A program made the translations under genes and the position numbers. A stretch of DNA of 32,034 nt from Bradyrhizobium manausense (GTDB lineage Bacteria; Pseudomonadota; Alphaproteobacteria; Rhizobiales; Xanthobacteraceae), in contig NZ_LJYG01000101.1 in assembly GCF_001440035.1 (NCBI RefSeq), positions 1-32,034 of the forward strand, read 5' to 3'. The notes beneath the pieces are model-generated. The model searched no databases. It saw nothing but the letters and a program-made list of their open reading frames with translations, and was not told the origin of the DNA. Below, piece after piece: positions 1-7,987 of the stretch (position 1 is its first letter; each line of letters opens with the position of its first letter).

Positions 1-275
1 CGGGGCAAAGACGTGGGCACGCTTCGCTTTGCCCGCCCTACGATAGTTTGCTCGAGGGATAGACTAGCGAGATCTCGTACGGTGGGCAAAGGCGCGCTCT
101 TCGCGCGCCGTGCCCACGATCACTCGCCGAATGCCCGGCTGTCGGGCATAGCCCTGCAAGCAAGACGCTCCCTTGTGGGCGCCGATGGCGAGACGCTTGC
201 GATCACCCGGGGCAAAGACGTGGGCACGCTGCGCTTTGCCCACCCTACGATAGCTGTTTGCAGGATAGACTAACG
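1..275. repeat. Cluster of Bradyrhizobium-type palindromic repeats at window edge
   Basis: This gene-free stretch is made of short repeats. A unit starting CGGGGCAAAGACGTGGGCAC and running to about position 68 recurs from 208 to about 275, with a few substitutions and small gaps. Between them, GGTGGGCAAAG (81-91) is the inverted partner of CTTTGCCCACC (234-244), the core arms of the ~90-bp element seen complete at 20228, 24392 and 29035. The interval 119-207 has no match elsewhere in the window. The cluster lies just downstream of the 3' end of the LysR gene that ends at 289. The left boundary is cut by the window. Confidence 0.8.
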
Positions 276-288
276 GCCTCCATAGTGG

Positions 289-1224
289 CTATCCCGCCTT
301 CGCACGCTTCTGCGGCTTCCGCTTGCAGGTGCCGGGCAGCTTCGCCGCCAGGAAATCAGCGAGCGCTTCGACGCGCGCGGGGCGCGGGCCGCCGGGCGGA
401 GTGACCAGGTGCACGGCGCCTTCGGCCTGCTTCCAGTCTTTCAGGATGACCTCGACGGCGCCGGACGAAATGGCTTCGCCGACGATGAACTCGGGCAGCT
501 CGGCGATGCCGAGGCCGGCGATGAGCGAGGGCATCACGGCTTCACCGTTGTTGACGCGAAGCTGGCCGCCGGGACGGACGCTGGCCTGCTCGCCGGCGGC
601 GTTGGTGTAGTGCCAGAGGTTCGGTGTCGAGAGATAGGCGTAAGCAAAGCATTTGTGCTCGGCGAGATGCATCGGATGCGTGGGACGGCCGTGTTTTTTC
701 AGATAGGACGGCGCGGCCACGGTGAAGCGCGGCATGGTGAACAGCCGTCGCGCGATCAGCGAGGAATCCGGCAGGCGCGCGATCCGCACCGCCATGTCGA
801 AACCTTCGCCGATCAGATCGACGGTCGCATCGCTCAAGTGAAGATCGACCGAGACCTCCGGATAGGCCTCGAAGAACTCCGGCAAGAGCGGCGCCACCGC
901 CTTGATGCCGAACGTCATGGGCACCGCCAGCCGCACCAGCCCGCGCGGCGCCACCGATTGCGCCAAGGCCTCGTTCTCGGCTGCCTCGCCGTCGGCGAGC
1001 AGCCGCGTGGCGCGGTCGGCGAGCTTGTGGCCGGCATCGGTCAGCGCGAGCCGCCGCGAGGTGCGGTTGAACAAGCGGGCCCCCAACCGCTCCTCCAGGC
1101 GGGTGACAGCCTTGGACACTGTCGCCTTGGACATTGTGAGCTCGCTGGCGGCCCCCGCAAACGACCGTAGCTCCACGACTTTTGCAAAAATCGCGAGCGC
1201 CTCGAAATCGGGGAGTTTGGCCAT
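289..1224 (-). CDS. LysR-family transcriptional regulator
   Basis: This is a 311-residue LysR-type DNA-binding regulator. The N-terminal winged helix-turn-helix spans roughly residues 1-62, with the recognition region around SFAGAASELTMSKATVSKAV and the family hallmark LEERLGARLFNRTSRRLALT. The rest is the periplasmic-binding-like effector domain, which includes the DMAVR and PDSSLIARRL segments typical of the CrgA/DsdC-like subgroup. The C-terminus ends in a Lys/Arg-rich tail of about 12 residues. The ATG at 1224 gives the standard LysR beginning; an upstream in-frame start at 1335 would add 37 unrelated residues and overlap the pirin promoter. The gene is divergent from pirin and wrbA, the classical arrangement for a LysR protein controlling its neighbours. 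The effector is unknown; a quinone or electrophile is a guess from the neighbours. Confidence 0.93.
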   Translation of the reverse strand: MAKLPDFEALAIFAKVVELRSFAGAASELTMSKATVSKAVTRLEERLGARLFNRTSRRLALTDAGHKLADRATRLLADGEAAENEALAQSVAPRGLVRLAVPMTFGIKAVAPLLPEFFEAYPEVSVDLHLSDATVDLIGEGFDMAVRIARLPDSSLIARRLFTMPRFTVAAPSYLKKHGRPTHPMHLAEHKCFAYAYLSTPNLWHYTNAAGEQASVRPGGQLRVNNGEAVMPSLIAGLGIAELPEFIVGEAISSGAVEVILKDWKQAEGAVHLVTPPGGPRPARVEALADFLAAKLPGTCKRKPQKRAKAG

Positions 1225-1250
1225 GGCTGGGTCCGTCAGGGTTATCTTGG

Positions 1251-1265
1251 GAAACAATGTGTTTC
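1251..1265. promoter_or_regulatory. Operator-like dyad between LysR and pirin genes
   Basis: GAAAC and GTTTC arms, separated by 5 bases, form a perfect inverted repeat 27 bp upstream of the LysR start and about 80 bp upstream of the pirin start. A further GTTTC lies at 1270-1274. Position and symmetry suit a LysR binding site in a 122-bp divergent promoter. This is inference; no convincing -35/-10 pair was assigned. Confidence 0.4.
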
Positions 1266-1346
1266 GACAGTTTCTATTTCTATACCACAGGCGACGGCTT
1301 ATCCAAGGTCCATCAGGAATTGAGGACTGCTCCAACCCAGACGCAA

Positions 1347-2045
1347 ATGATCGAACTCAGACCTTTCGATAAGCTCGGCGGCGCCGATCACGGCTGGCTG
1401 AAAGCCAAGCGTCATTTCTCCTTCGCCAGTCACTACGATCCGAACAACATGGGTCATGGCGCGTTGCGGGTGTGGAACGATGACGAGATCGCGCCGAACA
1501 CCGGCTTTCCCGCCCATCCCCACGCCAACATGGAGATCATCACCTATGTGCGCGAAGGCGCGATCACCCATCAAGACAGCCTCGGCAACGAGGGCCGCAC
1601 GGAAGCGGGCGACGTGCAGGTGATGAGTGCCGGCAGCGGCATCCGCCATTCCGAGTACAATCTCGAGCCGACCAGGACCCGGATCTTCCAGATCTGGATC
1701 GAGCCTGTGGCGCGCGGCGGACAGCCGACCTGGGGCTCAAAACCGTTTCCGAAGGCGGATCGCTCCGGCAGACTTGTCACCATCGCGAGCGGCCTTGACG
1801 GTGACACCGACGCGCTGCCGATCCGCGCCGATGCGCGGGTGCTCGCCACCACGCTGAAGGCCGGCGAGAGCGCGGAGTACGAGCCCCACAAGGCGCGCCA
1901 CCTGTATCTGGTACCCGCGGCCGGCGCGGTCGAGATCAACGGCGTGCGCGTCAATGCGCGCGACGGGGCCGCGATCCGCGACGAGAGCAAGCTGACCATC
2001 ACGGCGCTCGAAGATTCCGAGCTCGTGCTCGTCGACGCGGCGTAA
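1347..2045 (+). CDS. Pirin family protein (bicupin, quercetinase-like)
   Basis: The 232-residue product is a pirin, a two-cupin protein. The N-terminal cupin carries all four metal ligands expected for the family: His57 and His59 in HPHANME, His101 and Glu103 in IRHSEYN. It is therefore likely to bind Fe or another divalent metal, and some bacterial pirins have quercetin 2,3-dioxygenase activity. The FPAHPHANMEIITYV segment and AGDVQVMSAGSGIRHSE are strongly conserved family blocks. The ATG at 1347 gives the normal pirin beginning (MIELRPFDKLGGADHGWL); an open frame further upstream to 1182 lies inside the LysR promoter and gene and is not credible. The gene is divergent from a LysR regulator and followed by wrbA, which suggests a redox or quinone/flavonoid response unit. 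The physiological substrate cannot be told from sequence. Confidence 0.93.
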   Translation: MIELRPFDKLGGADHGWLKAKRHFSFASHYDPNNMGHGALRVWNDDEIAPNTGFPAHPHANMEIITYVREGAITHQDSLGNEGRTEAGDVQVMSAGSGIRHSEYNLEPTRTRIFQIWIEPVARGGQPTWGSKPFPKADRSGRLVTIASGLDGDTDALPIRADARVLATTLKAGESAEYEPHKARHLYLVPAAGAVEINGVRVNARDGAAIRDESKLTITALEDSELVLVDAA

Positions 2046-2058
2046 CCACATCATCGAT

Positions 2059-2161
2059 CGTTATTCCGGGGCGGCTCGAAGAGCCGAACCTCAGGTGCGC
2101 AATTGCGCACCGGGAAATCTCGAGGTTCCGGGTTCGATGCTTTGCATCGCCCCGGAACGAC
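2059..2161. repeat. Intergenic palindromic repeat, CCGGGGC family
   Basis: The element has outer arms TTCCGGGGC (2064-2072) and GCCCCGGAA (2149-2157), plus inner inverted arms AACCTC/GAGGTT and a GGTGCGCAATTGCGCACC palindrome. A related element with the same outer arms lies at 30086-30190. It fills the pirin-wrbA spacer, so it may fold in a joint transcript. Confidence 0.75.
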
Positions 2162-2192
2162 GGAGAAATCACGAACACCAACGGAGACCACC

Positions 2193-2792
2193 ATGACCAA
2201 AGTTCTCGTCCTCTATTATTCCGCCTATGGCCATATCGAAGCGATGGCGGATGCCGTCGCGGAAGGCGCGCGCGAAGCCGGCGCCACCGTCGACATCAAG
2301 CGCGTGCCTGAGCTGGTGCCGGCCGAAGTCGCGAAAGCCTCACATTACAAGGTCGATCAGGCCGCCCCCATCGCCAAGATCGAAGACCTCGCCAGTTACG
2401 ATGCGATCATCGTCGGCACCGGCACCCGCTTCGGCCGCATGGCCTCGCAGATGGCGAACTTCCTCGACCAGGCCGGCGGGCTCTGGGCCAAGGGCGCGCT
2501 GCACGGCAAGGTCGGTGGCGCCTTCACTGCAAGCGCGACCCAGCATGGCGGCCAGGAGACGACGCTGTTCTCGATCATCACCAACCTGCTGCATTTCGGC
2601 ATGGTGATCGTCGGCATGAACTACGGCTTTGCCGGCCAGATGAAGCTCGACGAGGTCACCGGCGGCGCGCCCTACGGCGCCACCACGATCACCGGCGGCG
2701 ACGGCAGCCGCCAGCCCAGCGCCAACGAGCTGGCCGGCGCGCGCTATCAGGGCCGCCAGATCGCGGAGACCGCGAAGAAGCTGCACGGTTAG
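2193..2792 (+). CDS. wrbA: NAD(P)H:quinone oxidoreductase WrbA
   Basis: This 199-residue protein has the length of WrbA, the FMN-dependent flavodoxin-like enzyme that reduces quinones by two electrons and so avoids semiquinone radicals. The FMN phosphate loop is at residues 9-15 (YSAYGHI). The [19 protein letters not shown] segment (75-93) and [12 protein letters not shown] (111-122) are the other flavin and active-site blocks; the His in ATQHGG is the conserved WrbA histidine. The start at 2193 is supported by GGAGA (2183-2187) six bases ahead; in-frame sequence upstream of it is repeat DNA. The gene follows pirin in the same direction 147 bp downstream and probably belongs to the same LysR-linked response. 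A stem-loop lies 37 bp past the stop. Confidence 0.95.
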   Translation: MTKVLVLYYSAYGHIEAMADAVAEGAREAGATVDIKRVPELVPAEVAKASHYKVDQAAPIAKIEDLASYDAIIVGTGTRFGRMASQMANFLDQAGGLWAKGALHGKVGGAFTASATQHGGQETTLFSIITNLLHFGMVIVGMNYGFAGQMKLDEVTGGAPYGATTITGGDGSRQPSANELAGARYQGRQIAETAKKLHG

Positions 2793-2829
2793 GCCATGGC
2801 TTCAATCTGCTGCATGGCAGATGCGACGC

Positions 2830-2859
2830 GGGCGGCATTCTCTCACGGGAATGCCGCCC
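2830..2859 (+). terminator. Stem-loop after wrbA
   Basis: A perfect 11-bp stem, GGGCGGCATTC (2830-2840) pairing with GAATGCCGCCC (2849-2859), closes an 8-base loop. There is no T tract, so it would be a GC-rich hairpin terminator or mRNA-stabilising stem at the wrbA 3' end. Confidence 0.65.
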
Positions 2860-2866
2860 CATCTCT

Positions 2867-3046
2867 ATGAGCGACGACGAGACGACTTCCGGACAGGACC
2901 TTGCGATAGCGATGGCTTTCGAACTTCTCTTGATTGCACAGATGATCCGCAGGCCGGCCCAGGCGCTGGCGCGCCGCTGGTATTGCCGCAGCCTGTTTCG
3001 CGCCTCGCGCGGCCGGTTTCACTGCGCCGAGTGCACCGGCTCGTAA
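2867..3046 (+). CDS. Possible small CxxC protein, 59 aa
   Basis: A short open frame encodes an acidic start (MSDDETTSG), a hydrophobic amphipathic stretch (about residues 12-28, ending LLLIAQMIRR), then an Arg-rich tail with Cys40 and a C-terminal HCAEC motif (His52, Cys53, Cys56) that could bind metal. Composition looks protein-like rather than like an antisense shadow. Against it: no Shine-Dalgarno sequence is visible, and the start lies 8 bases past the wrbA hairpin. It ends 4 bp before the convergent methyltransferase gene. The family was not recognised. Confidence 0.4.
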   Translation: MSDDETTSGQDLAIAMAFELLLIAQMIRRPAQALARRWYCRSLFRASRGRFHCAECTGS

Positions 3047-3050
3047 TCCG

Positions 3051-3935
3051 TCACGCCCGCGTGATGTCCGCGTGCGGCGGGATGCTGACATCAGGCGCAG
3101 ATGCGGATGCCGTTGAAAGCCACCAGCCGTCGCCGGCGAACCAGCAGGTCTCGTCGGGCGCCTCGCCCCGCCGTAGCGACTGCACGCCCTCCCAGCCTTT
3201 TGCGAACGCTTCGGCCAGTCGCCGGCCCGCCTCCCCATCCTGAAGCCCGGCGCAGCCGATGAACTGGGCGCGGCTCAGGAATTTCGCGGGCCAGGCCGTG
3301 CCCTGCTGCGGGCGCGTGATCATCAACATGCCGCCGAGCACGCCCGCGGGCGCCAGCGGAAACACCAGCCGGCCGCCGGGCCGCAGCGCCCCCAGCCATT
3401 CCGGCGCCGGCTGCGCCGCGCCCGCACAGACGTAGATCACGTCGACATCGGGCAGATCGGAGGCAACGCCCGAGCGCGCGCGCAGCTCGACATTGGCGAT
3501 GTCCTTCAGGTTCTCGCGCGCAAGCGCTGCGAGCCGTTCGTCGACCTCATAGGCATAGACGCAACCGCCAGGCCCGGCGAGCTCGGCGAGGATCGCGGTG
3601 TAATAGCCCGTGCCCGCGCCGATCTGCAGCACCGTCTCTCCTTCCTTGACACCGCAGCCGCTGAGCCAATGCGCGTGCGCGCCGGGCATGCCGATGTTGA
3701 TGCCCCGCGCCGGATCCAGCGCCAGCAGCGTGTTCTGATAGAGAAAGGCGGGATCGTCATCGGGCGTCACGACATAGGGATGGCCGCCCAGCGTGATCGA
3801 CCACGGCCCGGGCCCGGCGAAGGGTTCGCGCCTCACCTTGCGAAAGGCCTGCTCGAGGCGAGGGTCCGTGGCCCTGGCCGCGGCGCAGATCAATTGCGCA
3901 AAGAACGCGCGATATTTGTCCGAACGATCGTGCAT
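3051..3935 (-). CDS. PCMT-like SAM-dependent methyltransferase
   Basis: The 294-residue product has a Rossmann methyltransferase core related to protein-L-isoaspartate O-methyltransferase. SAM-binding motif I is VLQIGAGTGYYTA (about residues 102-114), the acidic post-I end is AYEVDE (128-133), and RPGGRLVFPL follows strand 5. It is longer than the usual ~210-230-residue PCMT, and the region before motif I reads NIGMPGAHAHWL where classical PCMT carries a Ser-Gln-Pro substrate motif. It may therefore act on another substrate. The ATG at 3935 has an excellent AGGAGG (complement of 3940-3945). The gene stands alone, convergent with wrbA. Assignment to the superfamily is firm; isoaspartyl repair is not. 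Confidence 0.85.
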   Translation of the reverse strand: MHDRSDKYRAFFAQLICAAARATDPRLEQAFRKVRREPFAGPGPWSITLGGHPYVVTPDDDPAFLYQNTLLALDPARGINIGMPGAHAHWLSGCGVKEGETVLQIGAGTGYYTAILAELAGPGGCVYAYEVDERLAALARENLKDIANVELRARSGVASDLPDVDVIYVCAGAAQPAPEWLGALRPGGRLVFPLAPAGVLGGMLMITRPQQGTAWPAKFLSRAQFIGCAGLQDGEAGRRLAEAFAKGWEGVQSLRRGEAPDETCWFAGDGWWLSTASASAPDVSIPPHADITRA

Positions 3936-4010
3936 GTCGCCTCCTGGCTGAGGCGGTCACGATAGCACAATTCATGCGATATCCGAGCGACCGCTGCAAC
4001 CGGCGACGGT

Positions 4011-5153
4011 TCAGCGCGCCTTGCCCATGGCCCGCGCGGCCAAGGCCGCAAGCCTTGGATGACGGCGCAGCCCCTGCGCGGCATGGTCGCGCAGAACAAA
4101 AGGCAGCCCGCGCCAGGACAGCGCGACGGTGACATCGGTCAATGGCAACGGCTCGGCGCCGAAGCGGCGCTTGTAGTCGTGATTGCCGATGCTGAGATCG
4201 AAGCGCCGCACGCCCTGCGCATGCAGGGCCGCCATGGTGCGCTCGGTCACGAGCAGCCCCGGCGAGCAATTCGCCCATCGCTTGCCGGCATTGCCGATCC
4301 GCAGCAAATAGAAGGTCGCGCCGTATCTGACGCCGAACGCGGTCGCGACGATGCCCTCGTCGCAGACGAGCGCCGAAATGACCGCATAGCCTTCCGAAAC
4401 GCCGCGACGGGCGACATCGCGGTAGAAGCGGGAATGGGCCGCGTCGTTGAGGACGAACCGCAAGCCGATCTGCTGCATGCGCTCCTGCTGCTGGATGTCG
4501 ATCACGTCCAGAAGCTGGTGCGCGCGTTCGACGTCGGTCGCGATCTCGAAGCGAGCGCCGGCATGGCGGTTGAACACGCGCCAGCAGCGCGGCATCTGCA
4601 TGCGCTTGATCGAGGCCTGATAGTCCGCATAGTCATCGCCGGTCAGCACGAGATTGGCGTTCAGCGAGCAGGAGCCGGAGCGGCCGAGCGACACCAGCGG
4701 GTTCGGCTTGGCGCCGACATAGGACGGCATCTTCTTGAAGCGAAGCAGGTCGAAACGATCAGGCAAGGCGCGCAAGCCATCGACCAGCGCCGCACTGATC
4801 GCCTCGGCGCCGGCCGCATCGAAATTCGCATCCCCCGCAACGATCGGAGCGTTATTGTCGGAGACGCCGAGATCGGCAAACTCGACGATACGGATGCCGC
4901 GCCTAAAGTGGCTGAACATCGGCACGACAGCGATGTCCTTGGCCGTCGCCGCGTCGGTGATGACAGCGATCAGCGGCGCGACGCCTTCAAACGCCTCGTA
5001 CCAGGCGCCCAGCCAGTAACCATGTTGAAACGCGGTGCGATGCCCACCGTTCAGGCGCAATGCCGCCTGTTGCCAGTCGCGCAGGAACTCGACCGAGATT
5101 CCCGACGCGCTTGAGGCCCGACCGTCTAGCTGCTCGACGCTGAGAAACGCCAT
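4011..5153 (-). CDS. CelD/FemAB-like GNAT acyltransferase (Acetyltransf_6 type)
   Basis: The 380-residue protein is a double-GNAT acyltransferase of the BioF2/CelD-like (Acetyltransf_6) group, often found in exopolysaccharide and holdfast loci. The N-terminal half has the typical FQHGYWLGAWYEAF and DIAVVPMF segments; the C-terminal GNAT half runs from about residue 200 to 370 and includes FYRDVARRG, ALVCDEGIVATAFGVRYG and the signature FDLSIGNHDYKRRFG. No signal peptide is evident, so it should act in the cytoplasm on a lipid-linked or nucleotide-sugar intermediate, or on sugar amino groups. The family is that of Caulobacter HfsK, a holdfast-modifying enzyme. It is transcribed in the same direction as the Wzy-like gene 93 bp upstream. 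No strong ribosome site precedes the start, so the exact N-terminus is uncertain. Confidence 0.85.
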   Translation of the reverse strand: MAFLSVEQLDGRASSASGISVEFLRDWQQAALRLNGGHRTAFQHGYWLGAWYEAFEGVAPLIAVITDAATAKDIAVVPMFSHFRRGIRIVEFADLGVSDNNAPIVAGDANFDAAGAEAISAALVDGLRALPDRFDLLRFKKMPSYVGAKPNPLVSLGRSGSCSLNANLVLTGDDYADYQASIKRMQMPRCWRVFNRHAGARFEIATDVERAHQLLDVIDIQQQERMQQIGLRFVLNDAAHSRFYRDVARRGVSEGYAVISALVCDEGIVATAFGVRYGATFYLLRIGNAGKRWANCSPGLLVTERTMAALHAQGVRRFDLSIGNHDYKRRFGAEPLPLTDVTVALSWRGLPFVLRDHAAQGLRRHPRLAALAARAMGKAR

Positions 5154-5246
5154 TTGCGGGGCATACAGTTAATGAACACGTCCAGATAGATGATGTTTTG
5201 GCGCTGACTACAAGTTACGTTGCTGCTTATCGTTAAGCGGTTACCG

Positions 5247-6659
5247 TCAGCCCGCGCGCATGTTTTCAGCCGCGCCGCCATCCGGACGCGCGGCTGCGAC
5301 AGATTGTCTGCGAGCGGGTTCACCTTGCGCGACGCATTGGAACCTGGCCAGAAAGTGCAGCCCCGCGACCGCGAGCGCGAACATGAACCAGACCGGATTC
5401 TGCCGCTCGACCAGGAAGGTCTCGGTCGTTCCGAAGTAGAGGCCGAACAGCCAGATGGTCAGGAACAGCCTGCCCAGCGCATGGCTGCGATTGTGGGCCT
5501 GGACCTCCTGGAAATTGCGCAGCGGCGCGAGCACGAAGATGAGGATGACAAGCAAGAGGCCCGGCAGGCCGATGGTGACGGCAAGGTCGAGATAGCTGTT
5601 GTGGCTGTGCGCCGCGGTCACCGCCCATTCCGAGCCCTGGATGGTCTTCCCTTCCGCCGCGCCGTCCCAGAACGCCGCATAGCCATGACCGGTGATCGGC
5701 CTTTCCGCAACGGCTCCGAGCGCAAACTCCCAGATCTCGGAACGGCCGGTGAAGGTGGGGTCGATCGGAAGCGCCCGCGTGATGCCGCCGAGCACCGGGC
5801 TCGTGACGCTGCCGACCGTCAGCAGGTTCATCACGATCAGCGGCGCGAAGCAGATGATCCGCTTCAGCCACAGGCTTCTGATGGCATAGACCACCGATGC
5901 CAGCGCATAGACCGCAAGACACAGCACCGAGGACGTCTTGCCGCCGGTGAAGATCAGAAAGATGCCGGAAAGCAGCGCGATCGCCGGCCCCATCACGTAG
6001 GAGCCCACGGCCGTCAGGTAAATGCCTGTATAGACCAGGATCGACATCACCGGCGAGGCGATGTTCTTGTGGCCGAAGCTGCCGCGCCAGTCGCCGGCAA
6101 GCTGCGGCTCGGTGATGTCGAGCGCGGTGTGGATCGAATATTGCGGGGCAAGGATGATGCCGAGATAACATATCACCAGCAGCACCAGCGCGGCGCCGCC
6201 GAGGCACAGATCGAAGCTTCGCTGCGTCGGCGGCAGCAGCGGCAGCAGGATGGCCAGCGTGGTGGCGCTGGCCGCGAGCACGAAGCGCTGGATCGAGATC
6301 TCGCGGCTCTCGGAGAACGCGAGATTGATCATCATCCAGCCGATCAGGCAGAGATGCAGCGGCGTGACCAGGCTTCTGAGCGAGGGCGCATCGGTCGTGA
6401 AGGTGAGCAGCACCGCGACCGCGGCCAGCAATCCGAACGAGACGTAGGTCGTCGCCAATCGTCCGCTGACGATGGCGGCGACGTCGGGGTTGCGCAGATC
6501 GGCAAACGGATCGAGCGTGATCAGCACCAGCAGCAGGCTTGCAACGGCAACAAGACAACGCGCCGTGCTCGCGACGTCGAACTTCGCCAGCGCATCGCGC
6601 AGCGCCTCGCCCAGCGAGCGGGCCTCGACGTCGGTCATGTCTGCGGCGCTGCGATCCAT
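5247..6659 (-). CDS. Wzy/O-antigen ligase-type polysaccharide polymerase
   Basis: This 470-residue integral membrane protein has about ten or more hydrophobic segments between residues 35 and 430 and belongs to the Wzy_C/O-antigen ligase group. The diagnostic region is the large periplasmic loop: FTGRSEIWEFAL, then PITGHGYAAFW, then AAHSHNSYLDLAVTIGLPG, with the conserved Arg and His residues of the family. It probably polymerises undecaprenyl-linked repeat units of a surface polysaccharide in the periplasm. The start may be the ATG at 6659 or an in-frame ATG at 6638; neither has a strong ribosome site. The C-terminal 30 residues are polar and Arg/Ala-rich. It lies between a glycosyltransferase gene (60 bp upstream) and the acyltransferase gene, all in one direction, which suggests one operon. 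Confidence 0.88.
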   Translation of the reverse strand: MDRSAADMTDVEARSLGEALRDALAKFDVASTARCLVAVASLLLVLITLDPFADLRNPDVAAIVSGRLATTYVSFGLLAAVAVLLTFTTDAPSLRSLVTPLHLCLIGWMMINLAFSESREISIQRFVLAASATTLAILLPLLPPTQRSFDLCLGGAALVLLVICYLGIILAPQYSIHTALDITEPQLAGDWRGSFGHKNIASPVMSILVYTGIYLTAVGSYVMGPAIALLSGIFLIFTGGKTSSVLCLAVYALASVVYAIRSLWLKRIICFAPLIVMNLLTVGSVTSPVLGGITRALPIDPTFTGRSEIWEFALGAVAERPITGHGYAAFWDGAAEGKTIQGSEWAVTAAHSHNSYLDLAVTIGLPGLLLVILIFVLAPLRNFQEVQAHNRSHALGRLFLTIWLFGLYFGTTETFLVERQNPVWFMFALAVAGLHFLARFQCVAQGEPARRQSVAAARPDGGAAENMRAG

Positions 6660-6719
6660 GCCTCAAGGCCTGCCGGGACGATGGGGGACTCCAAGGGTCT
6701 ACACCGGGCTACGCCGGGT

Positions 6720-7793
6720 CTAGCCCATCCCCGTTAACCATCCGTCAACCAGCACGCCCGAGGCGGCAGGGACCCTGCTCTGCCGCGCGACGCTGCGCGC
6801 GATTTCGTAATATTGCAGCGCGCGTTGTTCCAGCGTCAGATTGTCCACAATATAGCCGCGCGGATCGAATTTTCCCGCGGTGCAGCCGGCCCAGAAATCG
6901 GTCCAGCGCTCCTCGAAGCCGGCGTGGTCGGTGAACTTGAGCCCGCAGCGATCATCCCAATAGGGCACCGACGAGACGGGCGCGAACTGGACGCGGTGCG
7001 GGTAATAGTCGGGATCCCGCCACGGACCGCCGGGATCCCAGGCAAACACCGGCACGCCGCAGGACAGCGCCTGCTGATAGGCAATGCCCTGGCTCTCGTT
7101 CTGACACAGGAAGATCATCGCGCGCGAGCGGGCCAACGCGGACCGGTAGTCCTCCTCCTTGTAGCTGCCGTAGCGCAGCTCGGTGAAGGAGCGGCCTTCC
7201 CTCGTCAGCCTTGCGCAAACCGGCTCGAGCAGCTCCGGCACGTGCCGCTCGCGATCCAGGCTGACCTTGTCGTAGATCAGGACGTCGACGGTCTTGTCGC
7301 GTGGGCGCGACGGCGCCCAGTGATCCGTGTCGATGCCCACGGGCCAGGCTTCCGTCTCAGGCCAATGCGGCCGGTACATCTCGGCATACCACGGACCGGG
7401 CACCAGGAATTTCCTGACTGGAAGCCGCCTGAACAGGTCAGGATCGTCGAACGGATGGTTATAGGCACAAACGCCAAGCAGGATCGGGTTCTTCCACGCA
7501 AACTTGTCGAGCAGGAAGGCGCGGCCGATGATGCAGGCGACTTCTTCCTGATGTTGCGCGATGTAGCCGTAGTCGTTGACGCGATAGCGGATGCCGAGCC
7601 GGTCGAGCCCGGCGCAGAGATTGAGGAACACGCGCAGCTGCCCGCTCATGCGCGGCTCACCAAACAGCATCTTGCGCGCCATGCGACGCAGATGGCGGTC
7701 GCCGGGAAACCAGCGATCGTCCTTGTCCTCGTAGAACAGGTTGAGGATCATGTCGTCGGGATCGTAGTCGAACGTCTTTGCGGGCACTTTCAT
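6720..7793 (-). CDS. GT-B fold glycosyltransferase (family 1/4-like)
   Basis: The 357-residue soluble protein is a probable GT-B glycosyltransferase. The second half contains VDVLIYDKVSLDRE, SRAMIFLCQNESQGIAYQQALSCGVPVFAWDPGG, which matches the nucleotide-sugar-binding block of GT1/GT4 enzymes with the E-x7-E-like pattern partly preserved. The N-terminal half (RVFLNLCAGLDRLGIRYRVNDY) is the acceptor-side Rossmann domain. It would transfer a sugar from a nucleotide donor onto the growing lipid-linked unit at the inner face of the membrane. It is the first gene of the leftward polysaccharide genes and is divergent from a GT2 gene across a 244-bp promoter region. Donor and acceptor are unknown. 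Confidence 0.8.
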   Translation of the reverse strand: MKVPAKTFDYDPDDMILNLFYEDKDDRWFPGDRHLRRMARKMLFGEPRMSGQLRVFLNLCAGLDRLGIRYRVNDYGYIAQHQEEVACIIGRAFLLDKFAWKNPILLGVCAYNHPFDDPDLFRRLPVRKFLVPGPWYAEMYRPHWPETEAWPVGIDTDHWAPSRPRDKTVDVLIYDKVSLDRERHVPELLEPVCARLTREGRSFTELRYGSYKEEDYRSALARSRAMIFLCQNESQGIAYQQALSCGVPVFAWDPGGPWRDPDYYPHRVQFAPVSSVPYWDDRCGLKFTDHAGFEERWTDFWAGCTAGKFDPRGYIVDNLTLEQRALQYYEIARSVARQSRVPAASGVLVDGWLTGMG

Positions 7794-7987
7794 CCATCCG
7801 CGGCATCAAGGCCGGTAGTTTCGCACGAGACCGGTTGTCGCACCTGTCGAAATCAGCGACAGACTTAACGCCCCGGGTTTAACGCTAATCTACGAAACCG
7901 ATGATTTGGACCGCGTTCGCAACACCGATCTGGTTCTTATCTGGGTATCATCTGCGCACGCCAGGACCGCGGCTGCAGGCCGCCTGG

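Noticed and set aside
5220..6737. 505-codon open frame antisense to the Wzy-type gene
   Set aside because: Composition is His/Asp/Arg/Gln-rich in the manner of GC-rich antisense shadows; the opposite strand encodes a clear membrane polymerase.
7865..7882. Second TTAA pair upstream of the GT2 gene as a CtrA site
   Set aside because: The spacing is 10 bases, not the 7 required for a CtrA full site.
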